DNA of 64,000 nt from Cyanobacteria bacterium OH_CDB_20. GTDB taxonomy: Bacteria > Cyanobacteriota > Vampirovibrionia > Gastranaerophilales > Gastranaerophilaceae. The position numbers and the translations under genes were made by a program. The stretch lies in the NCBI GenBank assembly GCA_023415935.1, contig JAEZIX010000026.1, forward strand, positions 62,001-126,000. The letters are read 5' to 3'. Below the pieces are notes generated by a model. That model did no database searches and was not told the DNA's origin. It worked only from the letters and a program-made list of their open reading frames with translations. Of the stretch, positions 1 to 10,400 are shown piece by piece (the stretch's first letter is position 1; every line of letters starts with the position of its first letter).

Positions 1-1113
1 AAAAACCTAAGAGTCGGCTACAGCAGAACTTTTGGCTACTTTATTGAAGTTACAAACTCAAATCTTAATATGGTTCCTCCAAATTACATAAGGCGCCAAA
101 CACTTACTAATGCTGAAAGATATATTACAGATGAGCTTAAAAAGCACGAAACGGATGTTTTAGCTGCGCAGTATAAGTCTTTGGATTTAGAAAAGAAAAT
201 ATTCTCTGATATGAGAGAATACTCAAAAGAGTATGTTGATACTATAAAAATGATAGCTCAAAATCTTGCAAGACTTGATGTTCTGTTGTCTTTTGCTAAT
301 GTTGCAATCCAATCAAACTATGTAAGGCCAGAGATTGTTGATAACAATGAACTTTATATAAAAGATGGTCGCCATCCTGTTGTCGAGAAGATTTTACCGA
401 TGGGAAGATATGTCCCTAACGATTTAAGGTTAAGGGCAAATATCCAAAATTCAACTGATACACAGTTTATGATTTTAACAGGTCCTAATATGGCCGGAAA
501 ATCAACATATATGAGGCAAAATGCCCTTATTGTAATATTGGCTCAAATTGGATCTTTTGTTCCAGCGCAAGAAGCAAGAGTTGGAATTGTTGATAAGATA
601 TTTACAAGGGTTGGAGCTGTTGATGACTTATCTTTAGGGCAATCTACCTTTATGGTTGAGATGAGTGAAACTGCTTATATCTTGAATTCTGCAACAGAAA
701 AAAGCCTTATCTTGCTTGATGAAATAGGCAGAGGAACAAGTACATATGACGGCGTTGCAATAGCATGGAGCGTTGCAGAGTATATTGCGACCAAAATCAA
801 AGCTAGAACTATATTTGCAACTCACTATCACGAGCTTAACGTTATGCCTAATTCTATCGAGCAGATTAAAAATTATAGAATCACAATTTCTGAACAAGAA
901 GGCGAAATCGAATTTTTAAGAAAGGTTGTAGAAGGCTCAGCTAGCAAAAGCTACGGTATTCAAGTAGCCAAAATGGCAGGACTTCCTGATAGTGTGGTTT
1001 CTAAAGCCCAAAACCTTATGACAAAGATGCAAAAAGACTTTTCTAAAGATTTATCCTCAAGAAAATCTAAACAAACAGAGCCTGAAGTTCCTCAATTAAC
1101 CCTTAATTTTTAA
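1..1113 (+). CDS. mutS: DNA mismatch repair ATPase MutS, C-terminal part (5' end outside window)
   Basis: MutS binds mismatched or slipped DNA and uses ATP to start mismatch repair. The reading frame is open from base 1, before the first ATG at 70, and the upstream codons read like the MutS clamp/core (R-V-G-Y-S-R-T-F-G-Y-F-I-E-V-T), so the gene begins outside the window; 370 residues are visible. Seen in order: lever/core helices, Walker A (GPNMAGKST), the STFMVEM element, Walker B with signature (LILLDEIGRGTSTYDG) and the FATHYHEL switch, then the C-terminal dimerisation region. Its stop codon overlaps the end of the convergent gene by a few bases. The C-terminal tail is short, with a PQLTLNF end resembling a beta-clamp-type peptide (inference). 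Confidence 0.97.
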   Translation, partial: KNLRVGYSRTFGYFIEVTNSNLNMVPPNYIRRQTLTNAERYITDELKKHETDVLAAQYKSLDLEKKIFSDMREYSKEYVDTIKMIAQNLARLDVLLSFANVAIQSNYVRPEIVDNNELYIKDGRHPVVEKILPMGRYVPNDLRLRANIQNSTDTQFMILTGPNMAGKSTYMRQNALIVILAQIGSFVPAQEARVGIVDKIFTRVGAVDDLSLGQSTFMVEMSETAYILNSATEKSLILLDEIGRGTSTYDGVAIAWSVAEYIATKIKARTIFATHYHELNVMPNSIEQIKNYRITISEQEGEIEFLRKVVEGSASKSYGIQVAKMAGLPDSVVSKAQNLMTKMQKDFSKDLSSRKSKQTEPEVPQLTLNF

Positions 1114-1442
1114 GGTTTTGGCGGCTTAGGTGTTCTTTTAAAAAACTTCATTAAACCTTTATAAAAGCCGGTTTTTCTAAACTGATTCATTACATTTTTG
1201 CCTTTTTTGATTCCGGCAAATGTCAAAACGCCTACTAATGCAATAAAGCCAACTTTTTTGGCATTCTCTTTGGTGAACACTTTAGGCTTTTTTTCAAACG
1301 AATCTGGTTGTGTATCTTGTGGAATGCCTAACTTTGAGGCAATATAAGGGGATTGTTTACCTGTAAAAAGTTTATTTAAATCTTCCCCAGTTATACCTAA
1401 GTCATATAATCTATCGTATGCGTTTGGTGTAATTTGCGTCAT
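1110..1442 (-). CDS. Small unknown protein with one membrane segment
   Basis: I do not recognise this family. The frame is open back to 1505, but I prefer the ATG at 1442 (MTQITPNAYDRL...) because a GGGA lies about 10 bases before it, while the upstream ATG has no ribosome-binding site. The 110-residue product has a polar N-terminal half, then Lys-rich sequence, a hydrophobic segment (VGFIALVGVLTFAGI) and a very basic C-terminal tail ending in PKPPKP, as expected for a small inner-membrane protein with a cytosolic basic tail. It converges with mutS and the two stop codons overlap. Upstream on the minus strand is an AAAATACTTTATA motif also found before other transcripts here. Confidence 0.6.
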   Translation of the reverse strand: MTQITPNAYDRLYDLGITGEDLNKLFTGKQSPYIASKLGIPQDTQPDSFEKKPKVFTKENAKKVGFIALVGVLTFAGIKKGKNVMNQFRKTGFYKGLMKFFKRTPKPPKP

Positions 1443-1573
1443 AACAAAATAATTCCCATTTGTTCCCTTACATTTATAAAGTATTTTTTGATATAAAAAT
1501 TGCATGAAAAATTTACTATTGTTAATTTTTCTGTGAGTAATGTAAAATTGAAATATAGTTATGAGGAAGAGAT

Positions 1574-3271
1574 TTGATTGAATTTATAAAAAAAGAATAT
1601 AAACACCTGTTGATTTTGTTTTTTATTTTAGTAGCGTCTTTTGCGCTTTTTTGGCTAAAGCAGGCAAATATACTTGTAGATGTTGGAAGAGAGTTCTACC
1701 TCCCATCTCAAATGAATAAGGGGCTTGTTCTTTATAAAGATATTCTCAACGTATATTCACCCCTTAGCTATCAGCTAAATGCTGTTTTGTATAAAATATT
1801 TGGCGAAAATATTTCTACACTATATAATTTTGCTATTTTAAACGCTTTTGCCATTATTTTTGGTGTTTATGCGCTTGCAAGAGAATTTTTAGATAAAAAT
1901 TATTCATTATTGATTTCTGTTTCGATGATTGCATTATATGTTATTACCGCAGGTTCTTTTAACTATTGTCTTCCTTATACTTTTGCTGCGCCATATGCAA
2001 TTTTATCTTTTTTGTTCTCGGTATTTTGTCTGGTTAAATACGTCAAAAATTCTGATGTGAAATATTTTTATCTTTCGGCATTTTTTGCTGGGATGAGTCT
2101 TGATTTTAAACTGGAATATGTGCTTTATCCTTTTGTTCTTTTGTATGTTGGCTTATTTTTTAAGCCTGTAAAAAAAGTTGAACTTTTAAACTCAATAATA
2201 TGTCTTATGTTAATGCCGCTTTTGTCTATATTAACTTTACTCTTGCAAGGCGCAAGTTTTGGCGACCTTATTAATGCATTTGAAATAATGCAGAAAATGG
2301 CGAAAGCTCCATCTACACAGTTTTTTTATAAGAATTATTCTGGTTTTATATTCAATTATGGCTCTATATTAAGTAATTTAAGATACTTAATTATGGCACT
2401 TGTTATGTTTGCAGTTATTGCGATAAGAGAAAAAGCCTCACATAGCGAAAATAAAATAAATAAATATTTTGCCGGAATTGTTTCTGTAATAGTTGTTTAT
2501 CTTGTTTTTATATATTCGTATAAAAACATATTATTTCCGTTATCGATAATTAACTTTTTATTATTTTTGTTTTGTATCAAAAAACTATATGAAAACAAAC
2601 CTTTGTTTATAATGTCTATTTGCGCAATTGTTGCAACTTTTAAATCGATTTTTGTCTTTGCAGTAAACACCTACGGTATTTTTGCAGCGCCATTTTTATT
2701 CATATCTTGTCTTGGGATGTTTTTGTATCTTTTTGATTCTGATGAAAAATTAAACATAATAACAAAGTCGATAAAGTTTAATTTAAAATTCGTTTTTATA
2801 ATCTATCTCGCGATGATTTTTTACACAAATTATAATTTAAATGTTCATAAAATTGTACTTGAAACTCCAAAGGGCAATATTGTCGTAAATAGACAAGTTG
2901 GGGCCTTACATAGAACACTAATTGATTTTCTTGTAAACAATACAAAACCCACAGACAGAGTTGTAATTTTGCCTGAGACTCCTTTTATAAATTTTGTTAT
3001 AGATAGACCTACTCACAATTTTTATATGTGTCTAATACCGGTTTATACGGATGTTTTTGGTGAACAAAAAATAATCGCTGATTTTAAAAAGGATATGCCT
3101 GAATATTTTGTTTTAAACAATCGTGATTGTCTTGAATATGGAGCGCAGTATTTTGGGCTTGATTTTGCAAAGGATATAAAAGCCTTTATTGACAGTAATT
3201 ATGACTTTATAAAACAAATTCAGGCAGGAAATAATGTTATGTTAATTTATGAAAGAAAAGATATCAAATGA
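1574..3271 (+). CDS. Polytopic membrane protein, GT39/ArnT-like glycosyltransferase candidate
   Basis: A 565-residue protein with about ten or more hydrophobic helices across residues 10-430 and a soluble C-terminal part. The start is TTG at 1574, with AGGAAGAG a few bases upstream; no in-frame ATG fits. The N-terminal loop after helix 1 (DVGREFYLPSQMNKGLVLYKDI...YSPLSYQLNAVLY) resembles the acidic first periplasmic loop of GT39/ArnT/PMT-type enzymes, which move sugars from polyprenyl-phosphate donors; that assignment is by architecture only. It overlaps rimO by four bases (ATGA), so the two are co-transcribed, perhaps only for packing reasons. Two other large membrane proteins of this general type occur in the window (36225-37862, 43413-45005). 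Confidence 0.7.
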   Translation: MIEFIKKEYKHLLILFFILVASFALFWLKQANILVDVGREFYLPSQMNKGLVLYKDILNVYSPLSYQLNAVLYKIFGENISTLYNFAILNAFAIIFGVYALAREFLDKNYSLLISVSMIALYVITAGSFNYCLPYTFAAPYAILSFLFSVFCLVKYVKNSDVKYFYLSAFFAGMSLDFKLEYVLYPFVLLYVGLFFKPVKKVELLNSIICLMLMPLLSILTLLLQGASFGDLINAFEIMQKMAKAPSTQFFYKNYSGFIFNYGSILSNLRYLIMALVMFAVIAIREKASHSENKINKYFAGIVSVIVVYLVFIYSYKNILFPLSIINFLLFLFCIKKLYENKPLFIMSICAIVATFKSIFVFAVNTYGIFAAPFLFISCLGMFLYLFDSDEKLNIITKSIKFNLKFVFIIYLAMIFYTNYNLNVHKIVLETPKGNIVVNRQVGALHRTLIDFLVNNTKPTDRVVILPETPFINFVIDRPTHNFYMCLIPVYTDVFGEQKIIADFKKDMPEYFVLNNRDCLEYGAQYFGLDFAKDIKAFIDSNYDFIKQIQAGNNVMLIYERKDIK

Positions 3272-4575
3272 AGAAAATTGCACTAATCAATCATGGCTGC
3301 GCCAAAAATTTAATAGACTCAGAACTTATGCTAGGGCTTCTTATTGAAGCAGGATATGAGATTACGCTAGATGATACAAAATCTGATATTATTATTGTAA
3401 ATACTTGTTCTTTTATCCACGATGCTGAAGAAGAGTCAGTAAAATCAATATTAGAGATGATTGGTGAGGGGAAAAAAGTTGTTATAACAGGTTGTCTTCC
3501 TCAAAAACATAAGAAAGAACTTCAAAAAGCAATCCCCGAAGCTGTCGCTTTCTTGGGGACTTCTGATTACGACAAAATAGTTGATGTTGTGAAAAATATC
3601 TCAAAAAATGCAGGGGGAGCTTATTATAAGGTTTCAGAAAACCCTTGTTATAATTATGATGAAAACGTCAAACGCCAGCAAATTACTGTGGGCGCAAGTT
3701 CTTATATTAAAATTGCAGACGGTTGTAATTTTGAATGTGGGTACTGCATTATCCCTTCATTAAGAGGCAAATATCACTCAAGAACTATCGAAAATGTTGT
3801 AAAAGAAGCGCAAGATCTTGCTTCAAAAGGCGTTAATGAAATAGTTTTGATTGCTCAAGATACAACAAGTTATGGAATAGATTTGTATGGAGAGCCTTCT
3901 TTGGCAAAACTTTTAGAAGAACTCAATAAAATTGAAGAACTCTCTTGGATAAGGGTTATGTATACGTATCCTTCTATGATTGATGATGAGTTGCTTTTAG
4001 CAATAAATAATCTTGAAAAGGTTGTTAAATATGTTGATATTCCGCTTCAACATTCTTCAAAAAATGTTTTGAAGCAAATGAAAAGACCCGCCTTAGATTA
4101 CAAAAAACTTATTAAAAAAATGAGAAAACTTGTTCCTGATATTGCAATAAGAACAACATTCATAGTGGGGTATCCGGGCGAGAATGAAGAAGATTTCCAA
4201 AATTTATACGATTTTATAGAAGAAATGCGCTTTGATAAGTTGGGAGTTTTTGAATTTTCTAAGGAAAAAGGGACTTATGCTTATTCTCTTAAAGATCAAA
4301 TTCCTGCAAGAATTAAAAAGCAACGCAAAAATAAACTTATGAAACTTCAACAAAAAATATCAAAAGATATAAACAAAAGGCTTATTGGCTCTGAAGTTGA
4401 TTCAATTGTTGAGTCTGTTATGGAAGATGGCCTTGTAGTTGCAAGAACGTATAAAGATGCCCCTGAAGTTGACGGTCTGCTTTATATTGAGACAGAAGAA
4501 ATGCTTGCCCCAGGCGATATAATAAAGGTTAAAATAACAGATTCTAATGAATATGATTTATTTGGAAAGATTTAG
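3268..4575 (+). CDS. rimO: Ribosomal protein S12 methylthiotransferase RimO
   Basis: RimO is a radical-SAM enzyme that adds a methylthio group to the conserved Asp of ribosomal protein S12. Seen: the UPF0004 N-terminal domain with cluster-binding Cys at 11, 47 and 76; the radical-SAM CxxxCxxC at 153/157/160 in the context DGCNFECGYCIIPSLRGKYHSR; and a C-terminal TRAM domain (about 370-435). The GCAKNLIDSE start and the IPSxRGKxxSR sequence favour RimO over the tRNA enzyme MiaB. The length of 435 is normal. The start overlaps the upstream stop (ATGA) and the 3' end overlaps the convergent metalloprotease gene by four bases. Confidence 0.93.
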   Translation: MKKIALINHGCAKNLIDSELMLGLLIEAGYEITLDDTKSDIIIVNTCSFIHDAEEESVKSILEMIGEGKKVVITGCLPQKHKKELQKAIPEAVAFLGTSDYDKIVDVVKNISKNAGGAYYKVSENPCYNYDENVKRQQITVGASSYIKIADGCNFECGYCIIPSLRGKYHSRTIENVVKEAQDLASKGVNEIVLIAQDTTSYGIDLYGEPSLAKLLEELNKIEELSWIRVMYTYPSMIDDELLLAINNLEKVVKYVDIPLQHSSKNVLKQMKRPALDYKKLIKKMRKLVPDIAIRTTFIVGYPGENEEDFQNLYDFIEEMRFDKLGVFEFSKEKGTYAYSLKDQIPARIKKQRKNKLMKLQQKISKDINKRLIGSEVDSIVESVMEDGLVVARTYKDAPEVDGLLYIETEEMLAPGDIIKVKITDSNEYDLFGKI

Positions 4576-6095
4576 AATATTGTATAAAAAGAATAGTGTT
4601 TAATTAAATCGTTATCTTTTGCTTGCGGATTATTTTTTATTATTTCTTTTAATACTTTTCTTGCTTCAAAATGCTTGCCCTGTTTAATATAAACTTCAGC
4701 TAAAAGGCTTGCTGCATCGACATTACTTGGGGTGTTTCTTATGAGATCTGATAAAATGACTTCAGCATATTTATATTTTTTTTGCTTGAGATAAATTTCG
4801 CTTATTAACAATTCAATATCTAAATCATCTTTAATTGCTTTTGCGTTTATTGCTGCTAAGAGAGCCTGATCATAATGCTCTAACTCCATATGATTAAGCG
4901 CAAGGTCGTAATAGATTATGTATTTCATATTACCATCAGGATTGAGAGAAAGAGCATGCTGTAATGTCTCTATAGCAGTGTCAAACTGTTGGTTTTCATT
5001 ATAGGCTTCAGAAAGATTGAGCCATCTTGTAACATCATCAGGTCTTTTGTTTAGGAAATTTATACAACTGTTTATTTCGTCACTGTTGTTTTCAATATTT
5101 CCTAATACAATCTTAGGGTTGATTAGGCGTTTTTCTTCTTCAGAACTTATTTTGACGTTTGTTGTCTGTGGTTTTAAACTATATATTAACTTTAGGGTAT
5201 TAATATCTTCTTGTGAGATAAATACATCATAGGTTCCTATTGCTCTATCAGCAGAATAGAACATAATATCGTTTTTGTTTATTGAATGCCCCCATATGCC
5301 AAGTGCATGACCTATTTCGTGTATGGCAACGGTTGAAAATGCTCGTGGGGTGAAAAATGAACCGAGATTGTTTCTTTTAAGTAGTTCAATTTTCATTTGT
5401 TGTAGCTTATCGCCTTCAATTACTGGAGTTGCAAGCCCAACGTTATATTCTTCATTAGCGTTCATTCTGTAGTTTGATTGCGGGCGGTCAACGAATGACA
5501 CCACTATATTTGCTTTTTCTTGGTTATCTACTCTTTTGAATGTAATTAAATTGTTGCTTGAGCGTTGCCATTTTTGAAAAGATTTTTCTACAATTTCTGT
5601 GTAATTTGATGGGATGTCGGAGGAACTTCCAATAAAATATGTTATAGGAAGTTCTGAAAGGCTCCATCTTACTACCTCGCCACCCGGTATTGCATCTTCG
5701 AGATAGTTACTTCCATAAGCTCTTTTTATATTCATTCTAAATTTTTCAATGGTATTAACTGCAATACTTTTACCCTTAACTGAATGTCTTGAGCTAACTA
5801 TTTCTAAAAGTTTAGTCTGATTATCATATGTAAGCGGCATTTTAGAAAGAGAAAGAATTTTGTAGTATGTATAATCCTGATTTTTCGGGTCTTTTCTTTC
5901 AAGAACTTCAAAAATTCCTAATGCTTTTTGATAATTTTGTCCTTCATAGGCACTTTTGCCCATGCCAAAGAGAATAGAGTCAAAATTTAGTTTGAAAACG
6001 ACCAAAAACAATAATAAAACACATAAAGGAACTAAAAAATATCTTTTTTTAGGCTTTTTTTGATGCATTAAATTTAAGTTAACAGCTTTACCCAT
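4572..6095 (-). CDS. Matrixin-type zinc metalloprotease with TPR repeats, membrane-anchored
   Basis: 507 residues. After a basic N-terminus there is one hydrophobic anchor (about 20-37), so the rest is probably outside the cytoplasm. A TPR-like pair follows, then a metzincin domain with HEIGHALGIWGHS: His259, Glu260 and His263 are zinc and catalytic residues and His270 the likely third ligand. The extra Trp before GHS makes it HExxHxxGxxxH, a form I know from bacterial M10A-like proteases; a Met-turn (NDIMFY) follows. Residues about 330-500 are TPR repeats. It lies 9 bases after scpB, as the last gene of the smc-scpA-scpB group, although a role in chromosome work is unlikely; the substrate is unknown. 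Confidence 0.85.
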   Translation of the reverse strand: MGKAVNLNLMHQKKPKKRYFLVPLCVLLLFLVVFKLNFDSILFGMGKSAYEGQNYQKALGIFEVLERKDPKNQDYTYYKILSLSKMPLTYDNQTKLLEIVSSRHSVKGKSIAVNTIEKFRMNIKRAYGSNYLEDAIPGGEVVRWSLSELPITYFIGSSSDIPSNYTEIVEKSFQKWQRSSNNLITFKRVDNQEKANIVVSFVDRPQSNYRMNANEEYNVGLATPVIEGDKLQQMKIELLKRNNLGSFFTPRAFSTVAIHEIGHALGIWGHSINKNDIMFYSADRAIGTYDVFISQEDINTLKLIYSLKPQTTNVKISSEEEKRLINPKIVLGNIENNSDEINSCINFLNKRPDDVTRWLNLSEAYNENQQFDTAIETLQHALSLNPDGNMKYIIYYDLALNHMELEHYDQALLAAINAKAIKDDLDIELLISEIYLKQKKYKYAEVILSDLIRNTPSNVDAASLLAEVYIKQGKHFEARKVLKEIIKNNPQAKDNDLIKHYSFYTIF

Positions 6096-6104
6096 TATAT
6101 TTTC

Positions 6105-6620
6105 CTAGTCTTTAAGAGTTGTATCTGTTTCTAATATTTTTGCAAGGGTTTTGGTATCGCCTTTTAGTTTAAAGTATTCTTTGAATTTTGGCGTAGTTTT
6201 TATGTTGAAAGAACGTCCGTTTTTGTCTCTTGAACGAGAGATTAGCCCTTTTTTGACAAGGTCTTGGACATGTTCATAAGCAGTAGATCCGCGCATTTCT
6301 TTTAATGCAGATTGTCTAATTGGTTCTTTAAGTGCAATTATAGTGAGTGTTTTTAGTACAGCTTGCGAAATATCAACAGGGCAAAGTTTTTCTACAATAT
6401 CCATATAATCTTGTTTCACCTGAAGTATATAGCCGTTTTCATCGTCTATTTCAAGTGCGCCTTCTCTTGTTGAATAGTCCATAATAAGATCGAGAATTGC
6501 TGTTTCTGCATCAAGTTCATCTATTTCAAGAATTTCTGAAATATCTTTTATTTCAAGCGCTTTTGCCGTAACAAATAATACAGCCTCAATTCTTGCTTTT
6601 AGGTCTGTATTTTGCTCCAT
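6105..6620 (-). CDS. scpB: Segregation and condensation protein B
   Basis: ScpB is a winged-helix subunit that dimerises and binds ScpA in the bacterial SMC condensin complex, organising and segregating the chromosome. At 171 residues it has the usual two winged-helix units: ARIEAVLFVTAKAL...ISEIL at the N-terminus and the family pattern LKTLTIIALKEPIRQSALKEMRGS...VQDLVKKGLISRSRDKNGR in the second, close to the classic 'ALA.IAY.QPVTR.EI..IRG' region. The start overlaps the scpA stop, so translation is probably coupled. Order on this strand is smc, scpA, scpB, metalloprotease. Confidence 0.93.
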   Translation of the reverse strand: MEQNTDLKARIEAVLFVTAKALEIKDISEILEIDELDAETAILDLIMDYSTREGALEIDDENGYILQVKQDYMDIVEKLCPVDISQAVLKTLTIIALKEPIRQSALKEMRGSTAYEHVQDLVKKGLISRSRDKNGRSFNIKTTPKFKEYFKLKGDTKTLAKILETDTTLKD

Positions 6621-7477
6621 TACGCTATTTCTCCCATTTGTTTAGGTGCTTCTTTAATAACGTAAAGGTCTGAGTAAAATTCGTCTTGGACAAGTTCAAT
6701 ATCTGTTTCAGCAGATAAGAATAAAAGCGCTATGTAAGCTGAAATTTTATCCAATCCAAGCAAAGTAAGTGTATTGAGTTCTATTCTTTCTTCTTGTTCA
6801 AAGATTTTAATAAGATTTTCGTGTAGAACTTTTATACTTCTTTCGATATATTCGTCATGCGCAAGATTTATAATATCGTCTGAAGTGAGTTTTGCATATG
6901 ATTTTACTCTTCTTTTTGCTCTTTCAAGGGTGTTTTTCAAAGATTGTTTTCTATCAAGCTCTTCATAGAATTGAAGCTGCTTAATCAAATCCTTCAATGT
7001 TACGACTCTATTGCGGTTTAGTCTTACGCTTGTTCTTCTTTGTAGAACCTCGTCAAGTGAGATAACATTATTTGTATTTATTTCTTCTTCATAGTCATTG
7101 TTAAAATCATCGTCATAGTCTAAGAATGAATCATCTTGGCTTTCTTCAAGACCAAGAGGGTCTATGCCATCTAATATATTTGATTTTATTTTTAAAAGTA
7201 TTGCTGCAAAAAGAAGGGTTCTCCCTGTAAGTTTTAAGTTGTTTGATTTGCTTTCTGCTAAGTGAAGAAGATATTTGTCTGTAATATCAACAATATCAAT
7301 ATTCCAAGGGTCTATTTTACCTTGTTTTGCCATAGAAACTAGTATTTCAATGCCATCAAGCTCATCAGAAGGCGAACCTGTGACAGAAACCATCTGTATA
7401 GAATTTCCAAACTCTTTTTGGAATGTTTCGGCGTTTCCTTGCATATAAAAATTTTCTGAATTGGTCTTTTCAATCAT
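6620..7477 (-). CDS. scpA: Segregation and condensation protein A
   Basis: ScpA is the kleisin that bridges the two SMC heads and carries ScpB. The 285-residue protein shows the family N-terminus (DGIEILVSMAKQGKIDPWNIDIVDITDKYL), the AAILLKIKSNIL helix, an acidic linker (about 130-150, many Asp/Glu/Asn) and a C-terminal winged helix (LTLLGLDKISAYIALLFLSAETDIELVQDEFYSDLYV). It sits one base from smc and overlaps scpB, in the order seen in many condensin operons. The first 30 residues before the kleisin helix are longer than in many homologues; a downstream start is possible but I see no better ribosome site. Confidence 0.93.
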   Translation of the reverse strand: MIEKTNSENFYMQGNAETFQKEFGNSIQMVSVTGSPSDELDGIEILVSMAKQGKIDPWNIDIVDITDKYLLHLAESKSNNLKLTGRTLLFAAILLKIKSNILDGIDPLGLEESQDDSFLDYDDDFNNDYEEEINTNNVISLDEVLQRRTSVRLNRNRVVTLKDLIKQLQFYEELDRKQSLKNTLERAKRRVKSYAKLTSDDIINLAHDEYIERSIKVLHENLIKIFEQEERIELNTLTLLGLDKISAYIALLFLSAETDIELVQDEFYSDLYVIKEAPKQMGEIA

Positions 7478-7478
7478 A

Positions 7479-10400
7479 CTAATCTCTCAGTTTTACCCCT
7501 GTAACTTTCGACTTCCCTTTTTCTTTTTGAGTAACACCTATTGTCCTATTAGCTGATTCTATCATTGGTTTGCGGTGACTAACTACTATAAATTGCGTAT
7601 TTTCTGATTGCTTTTGTACGATATGGGCAAGTTTTTCTACATTTACTCCGTCAAGATTTGCGTCAACTTCATCGAATGCGTAGAATGGTGCAGGCATATG
7701 GCGCTGAATTGAAAATACGAAGGCAAGCGCAGTAAGAGATTTTTCTCCACCTGACATAGCTTCTAATCTTTGTTTTTTCTTGTCTCTTGGCTGAGCTTCA
7801 ATAGTTAGCCCTCCCAAGAAAGGATTTTCAGGGTTTTCAAGAACTAAAGTTCCTTCTCCGTCTGACAATTGGGCAAATACTTCCTTAAAGTTTTCATTGA
7901 TACTGTTATAAGTTTTTAAGAAAGTTTCTTTTTTAAGGTCTTCATAACCTGAAAGTCTTTGCATTATTTGTTCTTTTTCTTTTGAAAGGGTTTCAAGTTT
8001 GGTTTTAAGCTCATTTTGTCTTCCTATAACTTCGTCGTAGGCTTCAATAGCTCTCATATTAACTGGCTCAAGGTCTTCCATACGTTTTTGAAGTCTTTGG
8101 ATTTTTCCTGTTATTTCTTCAGTTGAAAGTTCAACAGGTTCAAGCGCAGAGATATCAATATTTGCTTGTTTTAGCTCATTTATTACTTCTTCAAGCTCAG
8201 GGTCCAATTCTCTTCTTCTTGCTTTAAAAGATTCGATTTGCTCTGCCATTCTTTCGATATCGTTTGTGGTTATATTCTTTTGTTTTTCAACTTCTAAAAG
8301 CTCATTTTGAACAGCATCCCTTTGGGTTTGAAGCTCAATAAGTTTTGAACCTAATTCTTTTATCTTTTCTTCAAGTTCAACAACCTGCACTTCAATTTCT
8401 TTTATTTCTTCTTGGTATTTGAGCTTATCTTGCTCAAGAGTTTTATTATCGTCAAGAAGTTTTACAATTTGGTCTTCTCTTGTTTTTATTACTTCTTCGT
8501 TGAATGTAATATCGCGATTTAAGTCATTGATGTCGTTTTGGCAACTTAAAACTTTAGACTGATATTTTTTAATGTTGTTTTCAACAGATTCAGTCATTTC
8601 TTTTAGCTTAGCAAGCTCACCTTCTGACATTTTGCTTTCAATTTCTTTTATTTCACTTTCAACTTCAAGTAGTTTAGAGTTAATATCGATTTGTTTTTCT
8701 TCAAATTTATCTAATTGTTTTTCAACTTTTGAAATTTTTACTTCTAAATCTTTTATTAGAGCTTCTTTTTCTTTAATAACCTTATCAGCGTCATCAGAGT
8801 TTTTAACAAGGTTGTTAAGCTCCATTTTAGCGGAATTCAGAGTGTTCATAGAGCTTGAATAATCTACTCTTACTTTATCTTGCTTGATTTCAAGGTCTTT
8901 TCTTTTTTGTTCTAGGCCCTTTACTTCGTTTTCAAATTCTTTAAGCCTGTCTTTAAAGGTGTTTAATTCATCACTTTGGTTCTGGCTGAATTTTAAGCCT
9001 GATTTTTGTCTTGAACCGCCTGAAATTGCACCCGACTTTTCAAACAAAGAACCATCTAATGTAACCATTCTGTATTGACCGATTAATTTTCTTGCTGATT
9101 CATAATCTTCAACAATTAAAGTCTCACCAAGTGCGTGGTAGAAAGCGTCTAAATAATCATCATCAAAATCAACAAGGTTAATCGCAAAGTCAACAACCCC
9201 TTTATCTTTTGGAAGTCTTAATGATTTTGGTGCTTTCTTTATTTTGCTCAATGGTAAAAATGTTGCAGTCCCTGCGTTTGCAGATTTTAAAATATCAATC
9301 GCAACTTTTGCAACATATTCGTCATCTACAACGATATTCTTCATTCTGCCGCCCATAGCGACTTCTAAAGCTGTTGAATATTCCTCGTCAACTTTTCCTA
9401 ATTGCATTAAAGGTGCATGAACTCCGTCTATTTTGGCGTTTATAACGGTGTCAATAGCCCTGCCAAGGTTCATTTCTTCGTAAGCATTTTTTCTTGCTTG
9501 AAGTTCTGCAATTTTTCTATATGCCATTTGCACGTTGTAGCTTTTGTCTTGAAGCTCATTTTTAGTTTTATCAAGCTCATACATTACGTTTTGCTGAACT
9601 ATTTTATAGTCTTCAAGTTCTTTTGAAAGTTCATTTACCTGAAGTTCAAGTTTATCTTTGTTGCCTGCAAAATTTGCCTTGAAGTCATTTTGTTCAACGA
9701 TTACTTTTCTTGCTGCTTCAAGCTCTTTTTTTGAATTGCTTAAGTCAGATTCTAAAGGAATACTTTCTTTTTGAAGTTTAAGCTCCTCGTCTTTTAAAGT
9801 TTCAAGATTTTTTCTTAGGGCATTTCTTTTGTTTATGTGTTGTTCAGCTGTTTGTGTAAGTCCTGAATATTCTTCTAAAATCCTATTTAGCTCTTGTTTT
9901 TGAATCTCGATATTTTTTTCAATATCTTTTATTTCATTTTCTTTTTCTTCAATTTTTTTGTTTGTATTTTCAATCTTTTGTTTTAAAGATTCAATACCGT
10001 TTTTAGCGTTTTCGATTGTTCTTAAATTGTCATGAATATTTTTTTCAGCATAGTTTGAAGCATTTTGTTTAGTAGCGATTTTACCTTTTAACTCTTCAAC
10101 CTGCTTTTTAATTTCGATTTGTTCTGCTTCCCCGTTTGTTTTAACGAGTTCAGCAATTTCATCATATTTTGCCTTAACTTCCTTTAAAGAATCTTGAAGC
10201 TTTTCAAGTTTTACTTCTTCAAGCTTTTTCTTTTTGTTAAAGTCTAGAATACTTTCGTGGACTCTTTCAATTGATTTTTTAATATCAAAATATCTTACCG
10301 TTGTAATTTGGCTTTCAAGTACAGTTTTTTCATCTTTTAACTTTTGGTATTTTAAAGCAACTTCACGCTCTTCTTTAAGCTGTTCGATACGGGTGTTTAT

